This document shows, in pieces, positions 1-9,392 of a DNA stretch of 45,748 bases; position 1 is the first letter of the stretch, and each line of letters starts with the position of its first letter. Location: contig NZ_JAOTIN010000013.1 of the NCBI RefSeq assembly GCF_025660655.1, positions 1-45,748 on the forward strand, written 5' to 3'. The notes under the pieces are model-generated. The model was not told the DNA's origin. It did not search any database and saw only the letters and a list, made by a program, of their open reading frames with translations. The position numbers were made by a program, and so were the translations under genes. This stretch comes from Streptococcus sp. CSL10205-OR2. Its GTDB lineage: Bacteria; Bacillota; Bacilli; Lactobacillales; Streptococcaceae.

Positions 1-1
1 T

Positions 2-94
2 GGGTTTAGAAACTTTAACAACTTTAAAACAAAAATTCTCATCGCTTTGAACATTAAAAGGGAGAGAATCAATGTGATTCTCTCCCGATCTTGA
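2..94 (+). CDS. ISL3-family transposase, C-terminal fragment
   Basis: This is an open frame of 30 codons, cut by the window start and ending in TGA at 92-94. It reads GFRNFNNFKTKILIALNIKR at its start and ends in LSRS. The GFRNFNNFK...ILIALNI pattern is the usual C-terminus of ISL3-family transposases. No catalytic residue lies in this part, so activity cannot be judged. The final codons also form a long DNA palindrome (60-86), listed separately. Confidence 0.75.
   Translation, partial: GFRNFNNFKTKILIALNIKRERINVILSRS
60..86. repeat. 11-bp inverted repeat in the 3' end of the ISL3 transposase
   Basis: GGGAGAGAATC (60-70) and GATTCTCTCCC (76-86) are perfect complements around a 5-nt loop. On the minus strand the hairpin is followed by TTTTAA, so it could stop transcription entering the element from the asnS side. 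On the plus strand there is no T-run. The bases also encode the last residues of the transposase. Confidence 0.6.
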
Positions 95-137
95 TGAATA
101 GTCACCCACTACAGTTGACAAAGAGCCTTTAAATTAA

Positions 138-163
138 AAAAGCAACCCCTAAGAGTTGCTCTT
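138..163 (-). terminator. asnS intrinsic terminator
   Basis: On the minus strand AGCAACTC-TTAG-GGGTTGCT (141-160) forms an 8-bp stem with one G-U pair, followed by TTTTTAATTT. It lies 19 bp after the asnS stop codon. The plus-strand reading is also followed by a short T-run, so it may act in both directions. Confidence 0.8.
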
Positions 164-178
164 TTTGCTTCTTATCTT

Positions 179-1519
179 TTATGGTTTCAAGCGGTGTAGC
201 ATACGAGGGAATGGAATGGCTTCACGGATATGTTCATTGCCTGTGACAAAGGTTACCATACGTTCTAGTCCTAAACCAAAGCCAGAATGTGGCACGCTAC
301 CGTACTTACGAAGATCTAGATACCAACCGTATTCTTCTTCTGATAAACCGAATTCAGCAATTTTAGTTTTTAAATAATCATAGTCAGTCGCACGTTCACT
401 ACCACCGATAATCTCACCGTAGCCTTCTGGTGCAATCAAGTCGGCACAAATCACCACGTCATCTCTCGTTGGGTGTGGTTTCATATAGAAGGCTTTAATC
501 GCTTTTGGATAGTTCATGATAAAGGTTGGCACACCGTAGTAGTTTGACACAAAGGTTTCATGTGGTGAGCCAAAATCATCACCCCACTCGATTGGTTCGT
601 AATCATTTTCGGCTGCTTTTTCTTGCAATAAAGCAATCGCATCATCATAGGTCACGCGCTTGAAAGGCTCCTTGAGGTATTTCTCTAAAAGACTTCTGTC
701 GCGTTCTAAGACTTCAAGAGCGTAGCCTTGATTATCCAACACCGCTTTGATTAGGAACTTGATATAGGCTTCTTGAATATCAAGAGATTCTTCGTGTTGC
801 ACAAAGGCCATTTCTGGTTCAATCATCCAAAATTCTGTCAAATGACGTCGTGTTTTTGATTTCTCAGCACGGAAAGTCGGACCAAAAGTAAAGACCTTAC
901 CAAGAGCCATTGCTCCTGCTTCAGCGTAGAGTTGACCAGTTTGACTTAGAAAGGCTGGTTGGCCAAAATAATCTGTTTCAAATAGTTCTGTGGTTCCTTC
1001 AGGCGCCGAACCTGTTAAAATTGGTGAATCAATCTTGATGAAACCTTCTTTGTTAAAGAATTCATACGTCGCACGAATCAGCTCATTACGAATCAACATG
1101 ATGGCATGTTGCTTACGCGATCTCAACCAAAGATGGCGATGGTCCATCAAGAAGTCTGTTCCATGTTCTTTTGGTGTGATTGGGTATTCATCACTTTCAC
1201 CAACGACTTCAAGGTCAACAACATCTAGTTCATAACCAAATTTTGAACGCTCATCTTCTTTAACAATTCCTTTAACAAGGACAGATGTTTCTTGGCTCAA
1301 TTTTTTAATCGTATTAAATTTTTCTAAGCCTGCTTCCTCACCAAATTTTTCAATAAAGTTTGGTTTAAAGGCAACCGCTTGGAAAAAAGCAGTCCCATCA
1401 CGAAGTTGTAGAAAGGCTAATTTCCCTTTTCCTGATTTATTAGCAACCCAGGCACCGATGGTGACTTCTTGACCAACATAGTTCTTAACATCAATAATTG
1501 ATACGTATTCTTTTGACAT
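179..1519 (-). CDS. asnS: Asparaginyl-tRNA synthetase
   Basis: This cytoplasmic class IIb aminoacyl-tRNA synthetase charges tRNA-Asn with asparagine. The protein has 446 residues, the normal length. Residues about 17-110 form the N-terminal OB-fold anticodon-binding domain, and the catalytic domain fills the rest. Class II motif 2 is seen as [15 protein letters not shown] (216-230) and motif 3 as GFGLGLERM (about 413-421). The start has an AGAGAG ribosome site upstream. It is the last gene of a dinG-aspC-asnS run: aspC ends 19 bp upstream and a terminator follows. No T-box leader is visible directly in front of it. Its substrate tRNA-Asn is also encoded in this window (45513-45586), far away. 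Confidence 0.97.
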   Translation of the reverse strand: MSKEYVSIIDVKNYVGQEVTIGAWVANKSGKGKLAFLQLRDGTAFFQAVAFKPNFIEKFGEEAGLEKFNTIKKLSQETSVLVKGIVKEDERSKFGYELDVVDLEVVGESDEYPITPKEHGTDFLMDHRHLWLRSRKQHAIMLIRNELIRATYEFFNKEGFIKIDSPILTGSAPEGTTELFETDYFGQPAFLSQTGQLYAEAGAMALGKVFTFGPTFRAEKSKTRRHLTEFWMIEPEMAFVQHEESLDIQEAYIKFLIKAVLDNQGYALEVLERDRSLLEKYLKEPFKRVTYDDAIALLQEKAAENDYEPIEWGDDFGSPHETFVSNYYGVPTFIMNYPKAIKAFYMKPHPTRDDVVICADLIAPEGYGEIIGGSERATDYDYLKTKIAEFGLSEEEYGWYLDLRKYGSVPHSGFGLGLERMVTFVTGNEHIREAIPFPRMLHRLKP

Positions 1520-1538
1520 AATCTCTCTTTTCTATCTT

Positions 1539-2723
1539 TTAGTTATTTTTCATAAATGCTGTTAAGCGACGAACGCCTTCTTTGAGGGTTTCTAAGTCTG
1601 TGGCATAGCTTAAACGGACGTTTTCTGGCGCACCAAAGCCCTCTCCTGTTACTAGAGCAACACCCACTTCTTCTAAAATGGCCATTGTAAAGTCTGTGAC
1701 ATTTTGATACCCTTTCATCACCATTGCCTTAGAGACATTTGGAAACAGATAAAAAGCGCCTTGCGGTTTAACCACTTCAAAGCCAGGAACAGTCGCTAAC
1801 AAGGGGTAAATGGTATTGAGACGTTCTTCAAAGGCTTGTCTCATATCTTCAATCACATCTTGAGGGCCACTAAGCGCTTCAATGGCAGCATACTGGGCAA
1901 CGGTTGTCGGGTTTGAGGTTGTCTGTCCTAAAATTTTACCCATTGCAGCAATAATTTCTGGCTGACCAACCGCAAAGCCAATGCGCCAACCCGTCATCGC
2001 ATACGTTTTTGAAACGCCATTGATAACAATCGTTTGTTGCTTAATCTCATCACTCAGAGTTGAGATAGGTGTGAACGTTGCGCCATTATAAACCAGTCTA
2101 CCATAAATGTCATCTGCTAAGATGAGAATGTCATTGTCAACTGCCCACTGACCTATAGCTAAGAGTTCCTCTTTATCATAAATCATTCCTGTTGGATTAG
2201 AAGGTGAGTTCAATAAAAGAACTTTTGTCTTCTCAGTTTTGGCCGCTTCAAGCTCAGCTACCGTCACTTTAAAGTGATTGCTTTGTTTGGTAGGAATAAT
2301 GACAGGAGAGCCTTGTGCCATCTTGACCTGATCGGCATAGCTAACCCAGTAAGGAGCTGGTATCACAACCTCGTCAAAGGGATTAAGCACTGCCATGAAA
2401 AAACTATATAGTATAAACTTGGCACCTGTCCCTACAACAATCTGATTAGTTGCAACAGAGTAGCCATAATAATGCTTCATATAATCTTGAATGGCTTCTT
2501 TTAGAGTCGGTAAACCTGAAGCTGGTGTGTAAAAACTTGCCGAACCATTTCTAATCGCTTCAATCGCTTTGTCTTGAATCGATGGAGGTGTTTTAAAATC
2601 AGGTTCTCCCAAAGTCAGATTGATAATGTCTTTGCCACTTACCTGTAAGGCTTTAGCACGGGCTCCTGCTTCTAAAGTTACACTCTCAGACATGTTTAAG
2701 ACACGATCTGATAATCTTGTCAT
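1539..2723 (-). CDS. aspC: Pyridoxal-phosphate aminotransferase (aspartate aminotransferase)
   Basis: Class I/II PLP aminotransferase of 394 residues, predicted to interconvert aspartate and 2-oxoglutarate with oxaloacetate and glutamate. The Schiff-base lysine is K239 in VSKTYAMTGWR, and the SPSNPTG segment (173-179) is the usual substrate-binding stretch. A longer frame starts 11 codons upstream, but the ATG at 2723 has an excellent GGGAGGAGAT ribosome site directly before it, so I chose that start. The gene lies between dinG and asnS with short gaps and looks co-transcribed. Aspartate is a precursor of asparagine, so pairing with asnS makes metabolic sense. The exact substrate range cannot be told from the sequence. 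Confidence 0.93.
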   Translation of the reverse strand: MTRLSDRVLNMSESVTLEAGARAKALQVSGKDIINLTLGEPDFKTPPSIQDKAIEAIRNGSASFYTPASGLPTLKEAIQDYMKHYYGYSVATNQIVVGTGAKFILYSFFMAVLNPFDEVVIPAPYWVSYADQVKMAQGSPVIIPTKQSNHFKVTVAELEAAKTEKTKVLLLNSPSNPTGMIYDKEELLAIGQWAVDNDILILADDIYGRLVYNGATFTPISTLSDEIKQQTIVINGVSKTYAMTGWRIGFAVGQPEIIAAMGKILGQTTSNPTTVAQYAAIEALSGPQDVIEDMRQAFEERLNTIYPLLATVPGFEVVKPQGAFYLFPNVSKAMVMKGYQNVTDFTMAILEEVGVALVTGEGFGAPENVRLSYATDLETLKEGVRRLTAFMKNN

Positions 2724-2762
2724 ATCTCCTCCCACATTTTTTCCATTAATTAACACTACCTA

Positions 2763-5228
2763 TTATAGCAAAAAATCAGATAGTTCTGATAGGATTTCCT
2801 CAAAATTTTCTTCCCTAACAGGAGATTGTTTGGCTAAGGCCTTGGTAATTTGTTTGCCGTAGCGTTTGGTTACCACTCTATTATCTAAAATAATAATCGC
2901 TGATTCTTGTGTTTGTCTGCGATTAGTTCGACCGATAGCTTGCTTTAATTTTAAAATAGCTACTGGCAGAGTATAATCATAAAAAGGATTTTTCTTACTG
3001 TCTCTAAGGTAGCTTGCCATCTTTTTGGTGAAAAAATCCTCAGGATTATCAAACGGTAAGCGAGTGATGACGGCTATCATTTTATCTTGTTGGGTAAAGT
3101 CAACCCCTTCCCATAAACTGCCTGTTCCTAATAATAGCTTACTTTCTGCGTTGTCAAAACGTCGTTTAACATTACTAGCTAGACCATTTTTATACTGGGT
3201 CAGATGTTTGATATGATGCTCATCCAATCGATCTGAGACTGACAACATGACTTGTTTTGACGTAAATAAAACCAGCATGGGAATATTTTTTCTAGTCAAT
3301 GAAACTATTTTTTTAACCAATAAAGCCTCATAGGATGCTAGATCTGTTTTCTCATAGGGCTCTGCTTCTTTATCCAGCCAAATCTTCTGATTAAGACTGA
3401 CATCAACAGGCAAATAATCAAAAGTAACCTCATCAAAACCTAGTAAATCAGCGAGATTGACTTTTTTACTAATCGACAGTGTGGCTGATATAGCATAGGT
3501 TTTCGTTTTTGGTGATAAATATTCTTGAAAACGTCTAAAGTCAGTCTGACCGCCTCTAAGATAGGTTTCACGGTACGTCTCTAGCTGCTCACTCTCTAAC
3601 CAAAAAACAGTTAAAGAACCAAGCAGTAATTCTTTCAATTCATCCAGATCATTATCTGGATACTCACTGATATCTTGTTTTAGTTGTATGAGGTGTTCTT
3701 CTTCTAAAAGATTTCTTTTTTTCTTATAGAAATCCCCAACCAAATGACTTAATTCAAATTGAAGACTCTCTAGTAATCTTTGTAAAATAAGTGGAGGGTC
3801 TTGTTGCAATTTTTTGTGAATGATTTGTAAGATTTTTGTGACATTCACCTTTTTTTGTGAAGTTCTTTCTAAAGCCAAAAAGAACTTTTGCGCTTCATCA
3901 ATCACAAGAATCTTGTTTTCCAAAAAGGACTTATCATGTTCTGAGCGAGCAAGCAAATAAGCATGATTAGTGATAATAATTGGTTTTTTTCGATAATTAC
4001 TTTCAATCCTATGCCAAAAATCAACCTCAAAAAAGGGAGATGACGCATCAATAAAACCATCATGTTTTATTTCGTCAAAATAAGCTTCGAAACGTTGTTT
4101 TTGCTTAACTTCATCCAAATCACCTGTCTTAGTTTCAAGTAACCAGACAAGTAATTGCATTTTATAGCGGTTAATCAGACGATTATGGTCCTGTCGCTGC
4201 AAGGTTTGGTAAAAAGCATCTAGTTTAAGATAATTTTGCGGGCTTTTGATGCTTTGACAATCAATGTTAAAAGTTTCTTTAATTTGTTGAGCTTCACTAG
4301 CAACAATCTGATCTTGTAACACTTTAGTTGGCACACTGATAAGGAGTTGCTTGCCATCTAGTCTTGGTAGAAGCGACAAAAGGTAGCCGTAAGTTTTACC
4401 AATCCCTGCTTGTGCTTCAATAAAACTAGTTGTTGGCTCCTCAAATCGTTTTTCAATTAATTGCGCAAACTGTGATTGGATTGGCCGTTCTTCTAATCCC
4501 AAATAATGACAATTAGTGTCAAAATCGAGAGATAAGTGTTTTGGTTTAGCCATTGGCTGATCTTTTTTTAGGAGAATATCCGCCACTCTAATATAATCCT
4601 TATCATCATATAATGATTTTTCAGCAATGATTTCTTGAATAACCAACTGAGATTCAAACAAGAGACTGTCACCAAATGTCACTATTTTTTCAAGTGTTCG
4701 TTTAGGCAGTTGACGCATTTTATTTCTTAGTTTTAAGAATAATTCAGCGGTTGCTATGGCATCTGAAATGGCTGTATGAGCATTTGCCAAATTAAGAGAC
4801 AAACTTTTAGCCAGAATCGGCAAACTATATTTTTCTAGGGTAGGGTAGAAAACTTGCGTTAATTCAACCGTATCTACACGTGGTGTCATTAGTTCATAGC
4901 CTTCAAAAAATAATTGTTCCGCTAAAAGATTAGCATCAAACTTAACATTGTGCGCCACAAAAATGCAGTCTTCCAATAACTCAAAGATTTCTTTTGCCAC
5001 TTGTGAAAACTCAGGTGCCTTACTTAATCGCTCATCTGTCAAACCAGTTAAAGCTATAATATGGTCATCCAATCTTTCATGAGGATTAATATCTGTTTCA
5101 TAGGTTTTAATAATGTGATCATCTTGAATGATGACTATGCCAACTTGAATAATGGAAGCTGTTGTTCCTGCTGAGGTTGCTTCCAAATCAACAATGGCAT
5201 ATCTTGGCTTTTTCATCTCTTCTTTCAT
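2763..5228 (-). CDS. dinG: Bifunctional DnaQ-type exonuclease / DinG-family helicase-like protein
   Basis: The protein has 821 residues. Residues 9-175 are a DEDDh 3'-5' exonuclease domain: D14 and E16 in VDLEAT, D98 in HNVKFD, H151 and D156 in HTAISD. The remainder is an XPD/DinG-like superfamily 2 helicase with Walker A AGIGKT (about 274-279) and DEAQ box (444-447). The four cysteines that bind the iron-sulfur cluster in E. coli DinG are not seen between those motifs; only C324 is there. This agrees with Gram-positive DinG proteins, which are reported to act mainly as nucleases. The start is ambiguous: ATG at 5228 has AGGG upstream, and a second ATG four codons later is possible. A TGATATAAT extended -10 (about 5238-5246) lies very close to the first ATG. 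Confidence 0.92.
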   Translation of the reverse strand: MKEEMKKPRYAIVDLEATSAGTTASIIQVGIVIIQDDHIIKTYETDINPHERLDDHIIALTGLTDERLSKAPEFSQVAKEIFELLEDCIFVAHNVKFDANLLAEQLFFEGYELMTPRVDTVELTQVFYPTLEKYSLPILAKSLSLNLANAHTAISDAIATAELFLKLRNKMRQLPKRTLEKIVTFGDSLLFESQLVIQEIIAEKSLYDDKDYIRVADILLKKDQPMAKPKHLSLDFDTNCHYLGLEERPIQSQFAQLIEKRFEEPTTSFIEAQAGIGKTYGYLLSLLPRLDGKQLLISVPTKVLQDQIVASEAQQIKETFNIDCQSIKSPQNYLKLDAFYQTLQRQDHNRLINRYKMQLLVWLLETKTGDLDEVKQKQRFEAYFDEIKHDGFIDASSPFFEVDFWHRIESNYRKKPIIITNHAYLLARSEHDKSFLENKILVIDEAQKFFLALERTSQKKVNVTKILQIIHKKLQQDPPLILQRLLESLQFELSHLVGDFYKKKRNLLEEEHLIQLKQDISEYPDNDLDELKELLLGSLTVFWLESEQLETYRETYLRGGQTDFRRFQEYLSPKTKTYAISATLSISKKVNLADLLGFDEVTFDYLPVDVSLNQKIWLDKEAEPYEKTDLASYEALLVKKIVSLTRKNIPMLVLFTSKQVMLSVSDRLDEHHIKHLTQYKNGLASNVKRRFDNAESKLLLGTGSLWEGVDFTQQDKMIAVITRLPFDNPEDFFTKKMASYLRDSKKNPFYDYTLPVAILKLKQAIGRTNRRQTQESAIIILDNRVVTKRYGKQITKALAKQSPVREENFEEILSELSDFLL

Positions 5229-5296
5229 AATATCCCTATTATATCATAGACTTAGTACTTTTCTATAGACGCTACAAAGTCTTTTCAAAATAAAAA

Positions 5297-5324
5297 AACT
5301 CTAACAAACGATTTTGTTAGAGTT
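5297..5324 (-). terminator. ppaC intrinsic terminator
   Basis: AACTCTAACAAA and TTTGTTAGAGTT form a perfect 12-bp stem with a 4-nt loop, followed on the minus strand by TTTTTTTATTTTG. It lies directly after ppaC and separates it from dinG. Confidence 0.9.
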
Positions 5325-5330
5325 GGTTTT

Positions 5331-6266
5331 TTAACGATTAAAACTTTCAGTCAATTGTGGTACCACTTGTTTTTTACGAGAAACAGCACCCTCAAGAAAG
5401 GCATGATTGTCAACCAATTTGAAGTTAAAGGCTGTCTCAATTTTGTCTCTATTATTACCAAGTGATAAAATTTCTGAATTAGAATTGATAATATCAGTAA
5501 TCATCAAGACAAAGTCAGAATAACCGTTGGCAGCAATTGCTTCTTTAATGGCTGTTTCGATTTCTTGTTGACGTTCTAGGACATCAGCAATTTCTACTGT
5601 GTTGACTTGAGCGACACGGACCTTATTGCCATTAAGTTCAAACGTTTTAGCATCGATATCAATCAATTCATCAGCTGTTTTACTTGCAAGATTAGTACCA
5701 GCTTTTAGCATTTGAAGGCCATAGTCTTCTAAGTTAACTTCTGCAATCTCAGCTAGCTCTTTAGCAACACCATGATCGATTTGGTGTGTTGTTGGTGATT
5801 TTAATAGCAAGGTATCTGAAATCAAACCAGAAAGTAGCATTCCTGCAATATCTTTAGGAACAGCAATGTTATTTTCTTTAAACATACGATAGGTAATCGT
5901 ACTTGCTGAACCAACTGGCTCAAGACGCATAAAGAGTGGATTAGCTGTTTCAAAATTAGCCACACGGTGGTGATCAACGACATAAACCACTTCAACATCT
6001 CGAATATCAGAGATAGATTGTTGAAATTCATTGTGGTCTGTTAACATGACTTGAGTTGAACCTGCTTCTTTAGCAGAATGAACAACTTCAAGAGGTTTAA
6101 CACCAAAATAATCTAATGCAAAAGCTGTTTCTTCATTTGGTTCACCAAGAGCAACTGCCTTTGTGTCATAACCAAATGCCTCTTTCGCCAGATAAGCAAA
6201 ACCATAAGCCGAACCAACGGCGTCAGTATCAGGATTTTGATGACCAAAAACTAAAATCTTAGACAT
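5331..6266 (-). CDS. ppaC: Manganese-dependent inorganic pyrophosphatase (family II)
   Basis: Hydrolyses pyrophosphate to phosphate in the cytoplasm and so pulls biosynthetic reactions forward. The 311-residue protein is a DHH-superfamily enzyme. Metal ligands are visible in GHQNPDTD (H9, D13, D15), at D77 in LTDHNE and in the DHH motif (98-100). The C-terminal SRKKQ substrate-binding motif is present near residue 297. Length and motifs match family II enzymes throughout. It appears to be a single-gene unit with its own terminator. Confidence 0.97.
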   Translation of the reverse strand: MSKILVFGHQNPDTDAVGSAYGFAYLAKEAFGYDTKAVALGEPNEETAFALDYFGVKPLEVVHSAKEAGSTQVMLTDHNEFQQSISDIRDVEVVYVVDHHRVANFETANPLFMRLEPVGSASTITYRMFKENNIAVPKDIAGMLLSGLISDTLLLKSPTTHQIDHGVAKELAEIAEVNLEDYGLQMLKAGTNLASKTADELIDIDAKTFELNGNKVRVAQVNTVEIADVLERQQEIETAIKEAIAANGYSDFVLMITDIINSNSEILSLGNNRDKIETAFNFKLVDNHAFLEGAVSRKKQVVPQLTESFNR

Positions 6267-6362
6267 GTTTTTTTACCTCTTCTAATATCTTTTTCTAAAT
6301 TCACCTTATTTTATCAGAAAAATAAGGATATCGCAAAATGAGACACTCTCATTATTCAAAAA

Positions 6363-6392
6363 CAAAAGAAGTTATTTTCAACTTCTTTTTTC
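6363..6392 (-). terminator. pflA intrinsic terminator
   Basis: AAAGAAGTT (6365-6373) and AACTTCTTT (6380-6388) form a 9-bp stem. On the minus strand TTTTGTTTTT follows. It lies directly after the pflA stop codon. Confidence 0.8.
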
Positions 6393-6395
6393 TTT

Positions 6396-7184
6396 CTAAC
6401 CATGAACACGTTTCATGTAGTCTTGATAGCTTTCTGTTTCCATCAACTCTTGTGCATTTTTAACACGGTCTTTTGTCGGTGGCTTAACACCAGCTAATGG
6501 ATAAGGAATCCCTAGTTCACGCCACTTAAATTCACCCATGGTATGATAGGGAAGAATCTCAAACTTGTCAACATTTTTTAAAGTTTTTACAAATTTACCA
6601 AGTTCGATCAAATCTTCATCAATATCGGTTAGACCTGGTACCAAGACATGACGTATCCAAACGGGAATATTTTTATCAGACAAATAGCGGGCACAAGCAA
6701 GAATATTTTTATTGCTTTGGCTAGTCACAAAACGGTGAGTTTTATCATTGATTTCTTTAATATCTAGTAAGACTAAGTCTGTCACAGCAAGTAGTTTATC
6801 AAATATTTTATGGTATTCTGGTTTATCACGAAATGGAAGAGCACATGTATCTAGGGTACAATGAATACCTAATTTTTTAGCTTCTGTAAATAGTGCCGTT
6901 ACAAACTCAATTTGTAGAAGGGCTTCACCACCACTAACAGTGATGCCTCCTTTTTTGCCCCAGAAACCACGGTAACGAAGGGCTTCTTGTAAGACGTCTT
7001 CCACTGTACGTTCTTTAGATTGATTAGTTTCCATCTCCCAAGTATCCGGGTTATGACAGTATTGACAGCGCATTTTACAACCCTGCATGAAAACGATAAA
7101 TCGAATCCCCGGGCCATCTACAGAACCAAAACTTTCTGTTGAGTGCACCATGCCTGTTACTTTATTATAATCAATAGTTGACAT
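6396..7184 (-). CDS. pflA: Pyruvate formate-lyase activating enzyme (radical SAM)
   Basis: This 262-residue enzyme uses S-adenosylmethionine and a 4Fe-4S cluster to install the glycyl radical on pyruvate formate-lyase, the anaerobic pyruvate-cleaving enzyme of mixed-acid fermentation. The CX3CX2C cluster motif is GCKMRCQYCHN (C36, C40, C43), and the SAM-binding GGEALLQ follows at about 85-91. The lyase itself is not in the window. A TATAAT -10 (7217-7222, minus) lies 32 bp upstream of the start, so the gene is probably a separate unit. Confidence 0.95.
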   Translation of the reverse strand: MSTIDYNKVTGMVHSTESFGSVDGPGIRFIVFMQGCKMRCQYCHNPDTWEMETNQSKERTVEDVLQEALRYRGFWGKKGGITVSGGEALLQIEFVTALFTEAKKLGIHCTLDTCALPFRDKPEYHKIFDKLLAVTDLVLLDIKEINDKTHRFVTSQSNKNILACARYLSDKNIPVWIRHVLVPGLTDIDEDLIELGKFVKTLKNVDKFEILPYHTMGEFKWRELGIPYPLAGVKPPTKDRVKNAQELMETESYQDYMKRVHG

Positions 7185-7236
7185 GTCAAATCCCTTCTAA
7201 ACTTATTTCTTTTACCATTATACCACTTTTAACCCT

Positions 7237-7265
7237 AAAAAGACTAGTTTTTAACTAGTCTTTTT
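7237..7265 (-). terminator. Terminator of the CNNM/CorC-type gene
   Basis: AAAAAGACTAGTT (7237-7249) and AACTAGTCTTTTT (7253-7265) form a perfect 13-bp stem with a TTT loop. The stop codon of the upstream gene (TAG) lies inside the stem. It overlaps the region just upstream of the pflA promoter and can form on either strand. Confidence 0.8.
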
Positions 7266-8589
7266 CAGCAACGTCTGGAACTTCTGTTATCATAATTTTC
7301 AATTTCGTTACACGACCATCTCTCACCTTATCATTAACTAACACAAGATGCTTATCTTTTGAGTCAACATCAAAGAAACGTTTTTCATCAGGACTAGGAA
7401 TGGTTCCAACACCTGTTAAGTAAAATCCAGCAATGGTATCAACATCATCACTTTCAAGAGTTGTATCAAAGTAGTCATTAAATTCATTAATGGTCATTGT
7501 TCCAACAACAATGTAAGTATTTTCAGCTATTTCACGAACAAATTCAGACGCCTTATCAGATTCATCATCAATTTCACCAACGATTTCTTCTAATAAATCT
7601 TCTAAAGTCACAATACCTGCCACTCCACCATACTCATCAAGCAAGATTGCCATCTGATTTTGCGTATTTCTTAGAGCACTTAATAAATCATCGACAAAAA
7701 TAGTCTCTGGAACAAATAAAGGTTCCTGCAAAATACGACGAATATTAATATTTTCAAAACCTTCATTAAAACCAGCGTTCAATAATTTTTTTGTATGAAT
7801 TAAACCGATAACCTTATCACGATCATCATCATAAACTGGTATTCTAGAAAATGATTCTTTTAAAATAGCTTTGATGATTTCTTGTGAGTCATCATTAATA
7901 TCGACCATGAAGGCATCTGTTCTAGGTACCATCAATTCACGCGCCATCATTTCATCAAGTGAAAAAACACCTTGAAGCATCTCAATCTCATCAGCATCTA
8001 AAGTAGCTTCACTTTTCGTTAACATATATTCAATTTCATCGCGCGTCATTTGTTGGTCAGCATCATCAAAAGTCATCGGAGTGATACGACTCAATAAATT
8101 AGTGGTTGCTGATAATAACCAGACAAAAGGACTAACCACTTTTCCTAAGAAAATAATAAATGGCACTGCTGCAACAGCTAGATTTTCTTTCAAATTCATT
8201 GCAATACGCTTAGGATAAAGCTCCCCTAAAACGATAGAAATATAGGTTAGAAAAGCAAGTGAAATAATACCACCAATTGTTTCGGCAGACGGTGAATCAC
8301 CAAACCAATTAGCAATTACCTTTCCTAAAGAATCCGCCAATTTAGCCCCTGATAAAAGAGTTAAGAGGGTAATACCGACTTGAATGGTCGACAGAAAATG
8401 ATTAGGATTTTCTAGAACTTTCAGTAAACGCATATATTTGTGGTCGCCTTCAGCTGCTTTTTGTTCTACTCGCGAACGATTTAAAGAAACCAAAGCCATT
8501 TCACTGGCTGAGAAAAAAGCATTAAAAAGAGTCAAAACAATTAGTAATAATAACTGTAACATTATTGATTGACTGCTCGGGTCTTCCAT
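7255..8589 (-). CDS. CNNM/CorC-family membrane protein (hemolysin-like, probable divalent-cation transporter)
   Basis: The protein has 444 residues and three parts. Residues 1-200 are a DUF21/CNNM membrane domain with several hydrophobic helices and the N-terminal SASEMALVSLNRSR signature. Next comes a pair of CBS domains (about 210-335) around MVPRTDAFMVDI and LLDEYGGVAGIVT. The C-terminus is a CorC_HlyC domain (about 350-435). Relatives take part in magnesium or cobalt transport or resistance; the old name hemolysin is not supported by function. The ATG at 8589 has AGGAGAT upstream at long spacing. It stands alone with its own terminator. Confidence 0.88.
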   Translation of the reverse strand: MEDPSSQSIMLQLLLLIVLTLFNAFFSASEMALVSLNRSRVEQKAAEGDHKYMRLLKVLENPNHFLSTIQVGITLLTLLSGAKLADSLGKVIANWFGDSPSAETIGGIISLAFLTYISIVLGELYPKRIAMNLKENLAVAAVPFIIFLGKVVSPFVWLLSATTNLLSRITPMTFDDADQQMTRDEIEYMLTKSEATLDADEIEMLQGVFSLDEMMARELMVPRTDAFMVDINDDSQEIIKAILKESFSRIPVYDDDRDKVIGLIHTKKLLNAGFNEGFENINIRRILQEPLFVPETIFVDDLLSALRNTQNQMAILLDEYGGVAGIVTLEDLLEEIVGEIDDESDKASEFVREIAENTYIVVGTMTINEFNDYFDTTLESDDVDTIAGFYLTGVGTIPSPDEKRFFDVDSKDKHLVLVNDKVRDGRVTKLKIMITEVPDVAEKD

Positions 8590-8712
8590 TTTATGATATC
8601 TCCTATTTTTTAATATAGCCCATCTATTATAACATATTTCTTGAATAATGTAGTAAAATCACCTTTTTTATTATTATGAAAAGAATCATCAAATCTATTC
8701 TTCTAAAAATAG

Positions 8713-9264
8713 TTACGATGACATCCTTCTTTTTTCGATCATAATTAAAAAAGGAGGATGATTGACTTGATTCACTGGCTGATAACGCATAACCGTATAC
8801 TGTTCTTGAGACAAGTTTTTCAAAAAATGTTCCAAAGCATCCTTCTCCAATTGCCCACCATCATGACCATAATAAACCATAATGGACACACGTCCTCCCA
8901 CCTTTAGTAAATGCAATGTTTTCTTCAAGGCTAAAATGGTTGAGTCTGGTTTGGTGATGATGGTTTTATCAGCTTTTGGAAGATAGCCTAAATTAAAAAT
9001 GGCTAGATTTATCTCACTAAGATAATTATCAATATTTTCATGACTATCTAAAATTAAGTGCACATTTTGGGCACCAGACGCTGTTAGCTTTTCTTTTGTC
9101 GTTTTAAGTGCTATTTCTTGAATGTCAAAGGCATAGACTTTTTTAGCATATTTTGCAAGAAATAATGTATCATAGCCATTTCCCATGGTTGCATCAAGGG
9201 CAATACTTTGATTGGTAAGAATTTCTGCTAGGAAGTCATGCGATAGTTGAATAGGACTTTTCAT
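8713..9264 (-). CDS. mnmM: tRNA 5-aminomethyl-2-thiouridine methyltransferase (YtqB/MnmM type)
   Basis: Class I SAM-dependent methyltransferase of 183 residues. SAM motif I is LDATMGNGYDT (about 23-33). The rRNA_methylase-type signature NLGYLPK lies near 90, and the protein ends PPFLIMIEK. B. subtilis YtqB of this family was recently shown to make the last step of mnm5s2U34 in tRNA and renamed MnmM; transferring that name is by family. A frame starting eight codons upstream exists, but the ATG at 9264 has AGAGG at good spacing while the outer one has no ribosome site. No co-transcribed partner is obvious. Confidence 0.82.
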   Translation of the reverse strand: MKSPIQLSHDFLAEILTNQSIALDATMGNGYDTLFLAKYAKKVYAFDIQEIALKTTKEKLTASGAQNVHLILDSHENIDNYLSEINLAIFNLGYLPKADKTIITKPDSTILALKKTLHLLKVGGRVSIMVYYGHDGGQLEKDALEHFLKNLSQEQYTVMRYQPVNQVNHPPFLIMIEKRRMSS

Positions 9265-9349
9265 GTAAACCTCTTGATATTTTGTCATTAGTTATGGTCA
9301 ATCAATCGTTTTGTCAATGATTGATTATCCTCATTTTAACATAAAAAAA

Positions 9350-9375
9350 CTATTCTCTTACAAGGAAAAGAATAG
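9350..9375 (-). terminator. Terminator of the ribU-PAP2 operon
   Basis: On the minus strand CTATTCT and AGAATAG close a stem extended by three inner pairs, followed by TTTTTTTATG. It lies 18 bp after the PAP2 gene. Confidence 0.8.
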
Positions 9376-9392
9376 AATTCTCAAATAGATAC

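Larger units (their letters stand above)
1..127 (+). mobile_element. Right end of an ISL3-family insertion sequence (partial)
   Basis: The element enters from outside the window and ends at 127. Read on the minus strand, its outer end begins GGCTCTTTGTCAACTGTAGT, which matches my memory of the terminal inverted repeat of streptococcal ISL3-family elements (IS1167/IS1193 type). The transposase C-terminus lies just inside it. The bases outside the end (128-135, TTTAAATT) are AT-rich and of the right length for the 8-bp target duplication of this family, but the other copy is outside the window. The element sits 13 bp downstream of the asnS terminator and so leaves asnS intact. The family assignment is from memory, not from a search. 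Confidence 0.75.

Noticed and set aside
60..86. The 27-bp hairpin as the asnS terminator
   Set aside because: A better hairpin with a T-run lies closer to asnS (141-160), and this one lies inside the IS beyond its end.
1520..1538. A T-box leader for asnS
   Set aside because: Only 19 bases separate aspC from asnS and no specifier stem or T-box sequence is present there or before dinG.
7255..8589. Hemolysin as a virulence toxin
   Set aside because: The domain set (DUF21, CBS pair, CorC_HlyC) is that of a cation-related membrane protein; the toxin name is historical.
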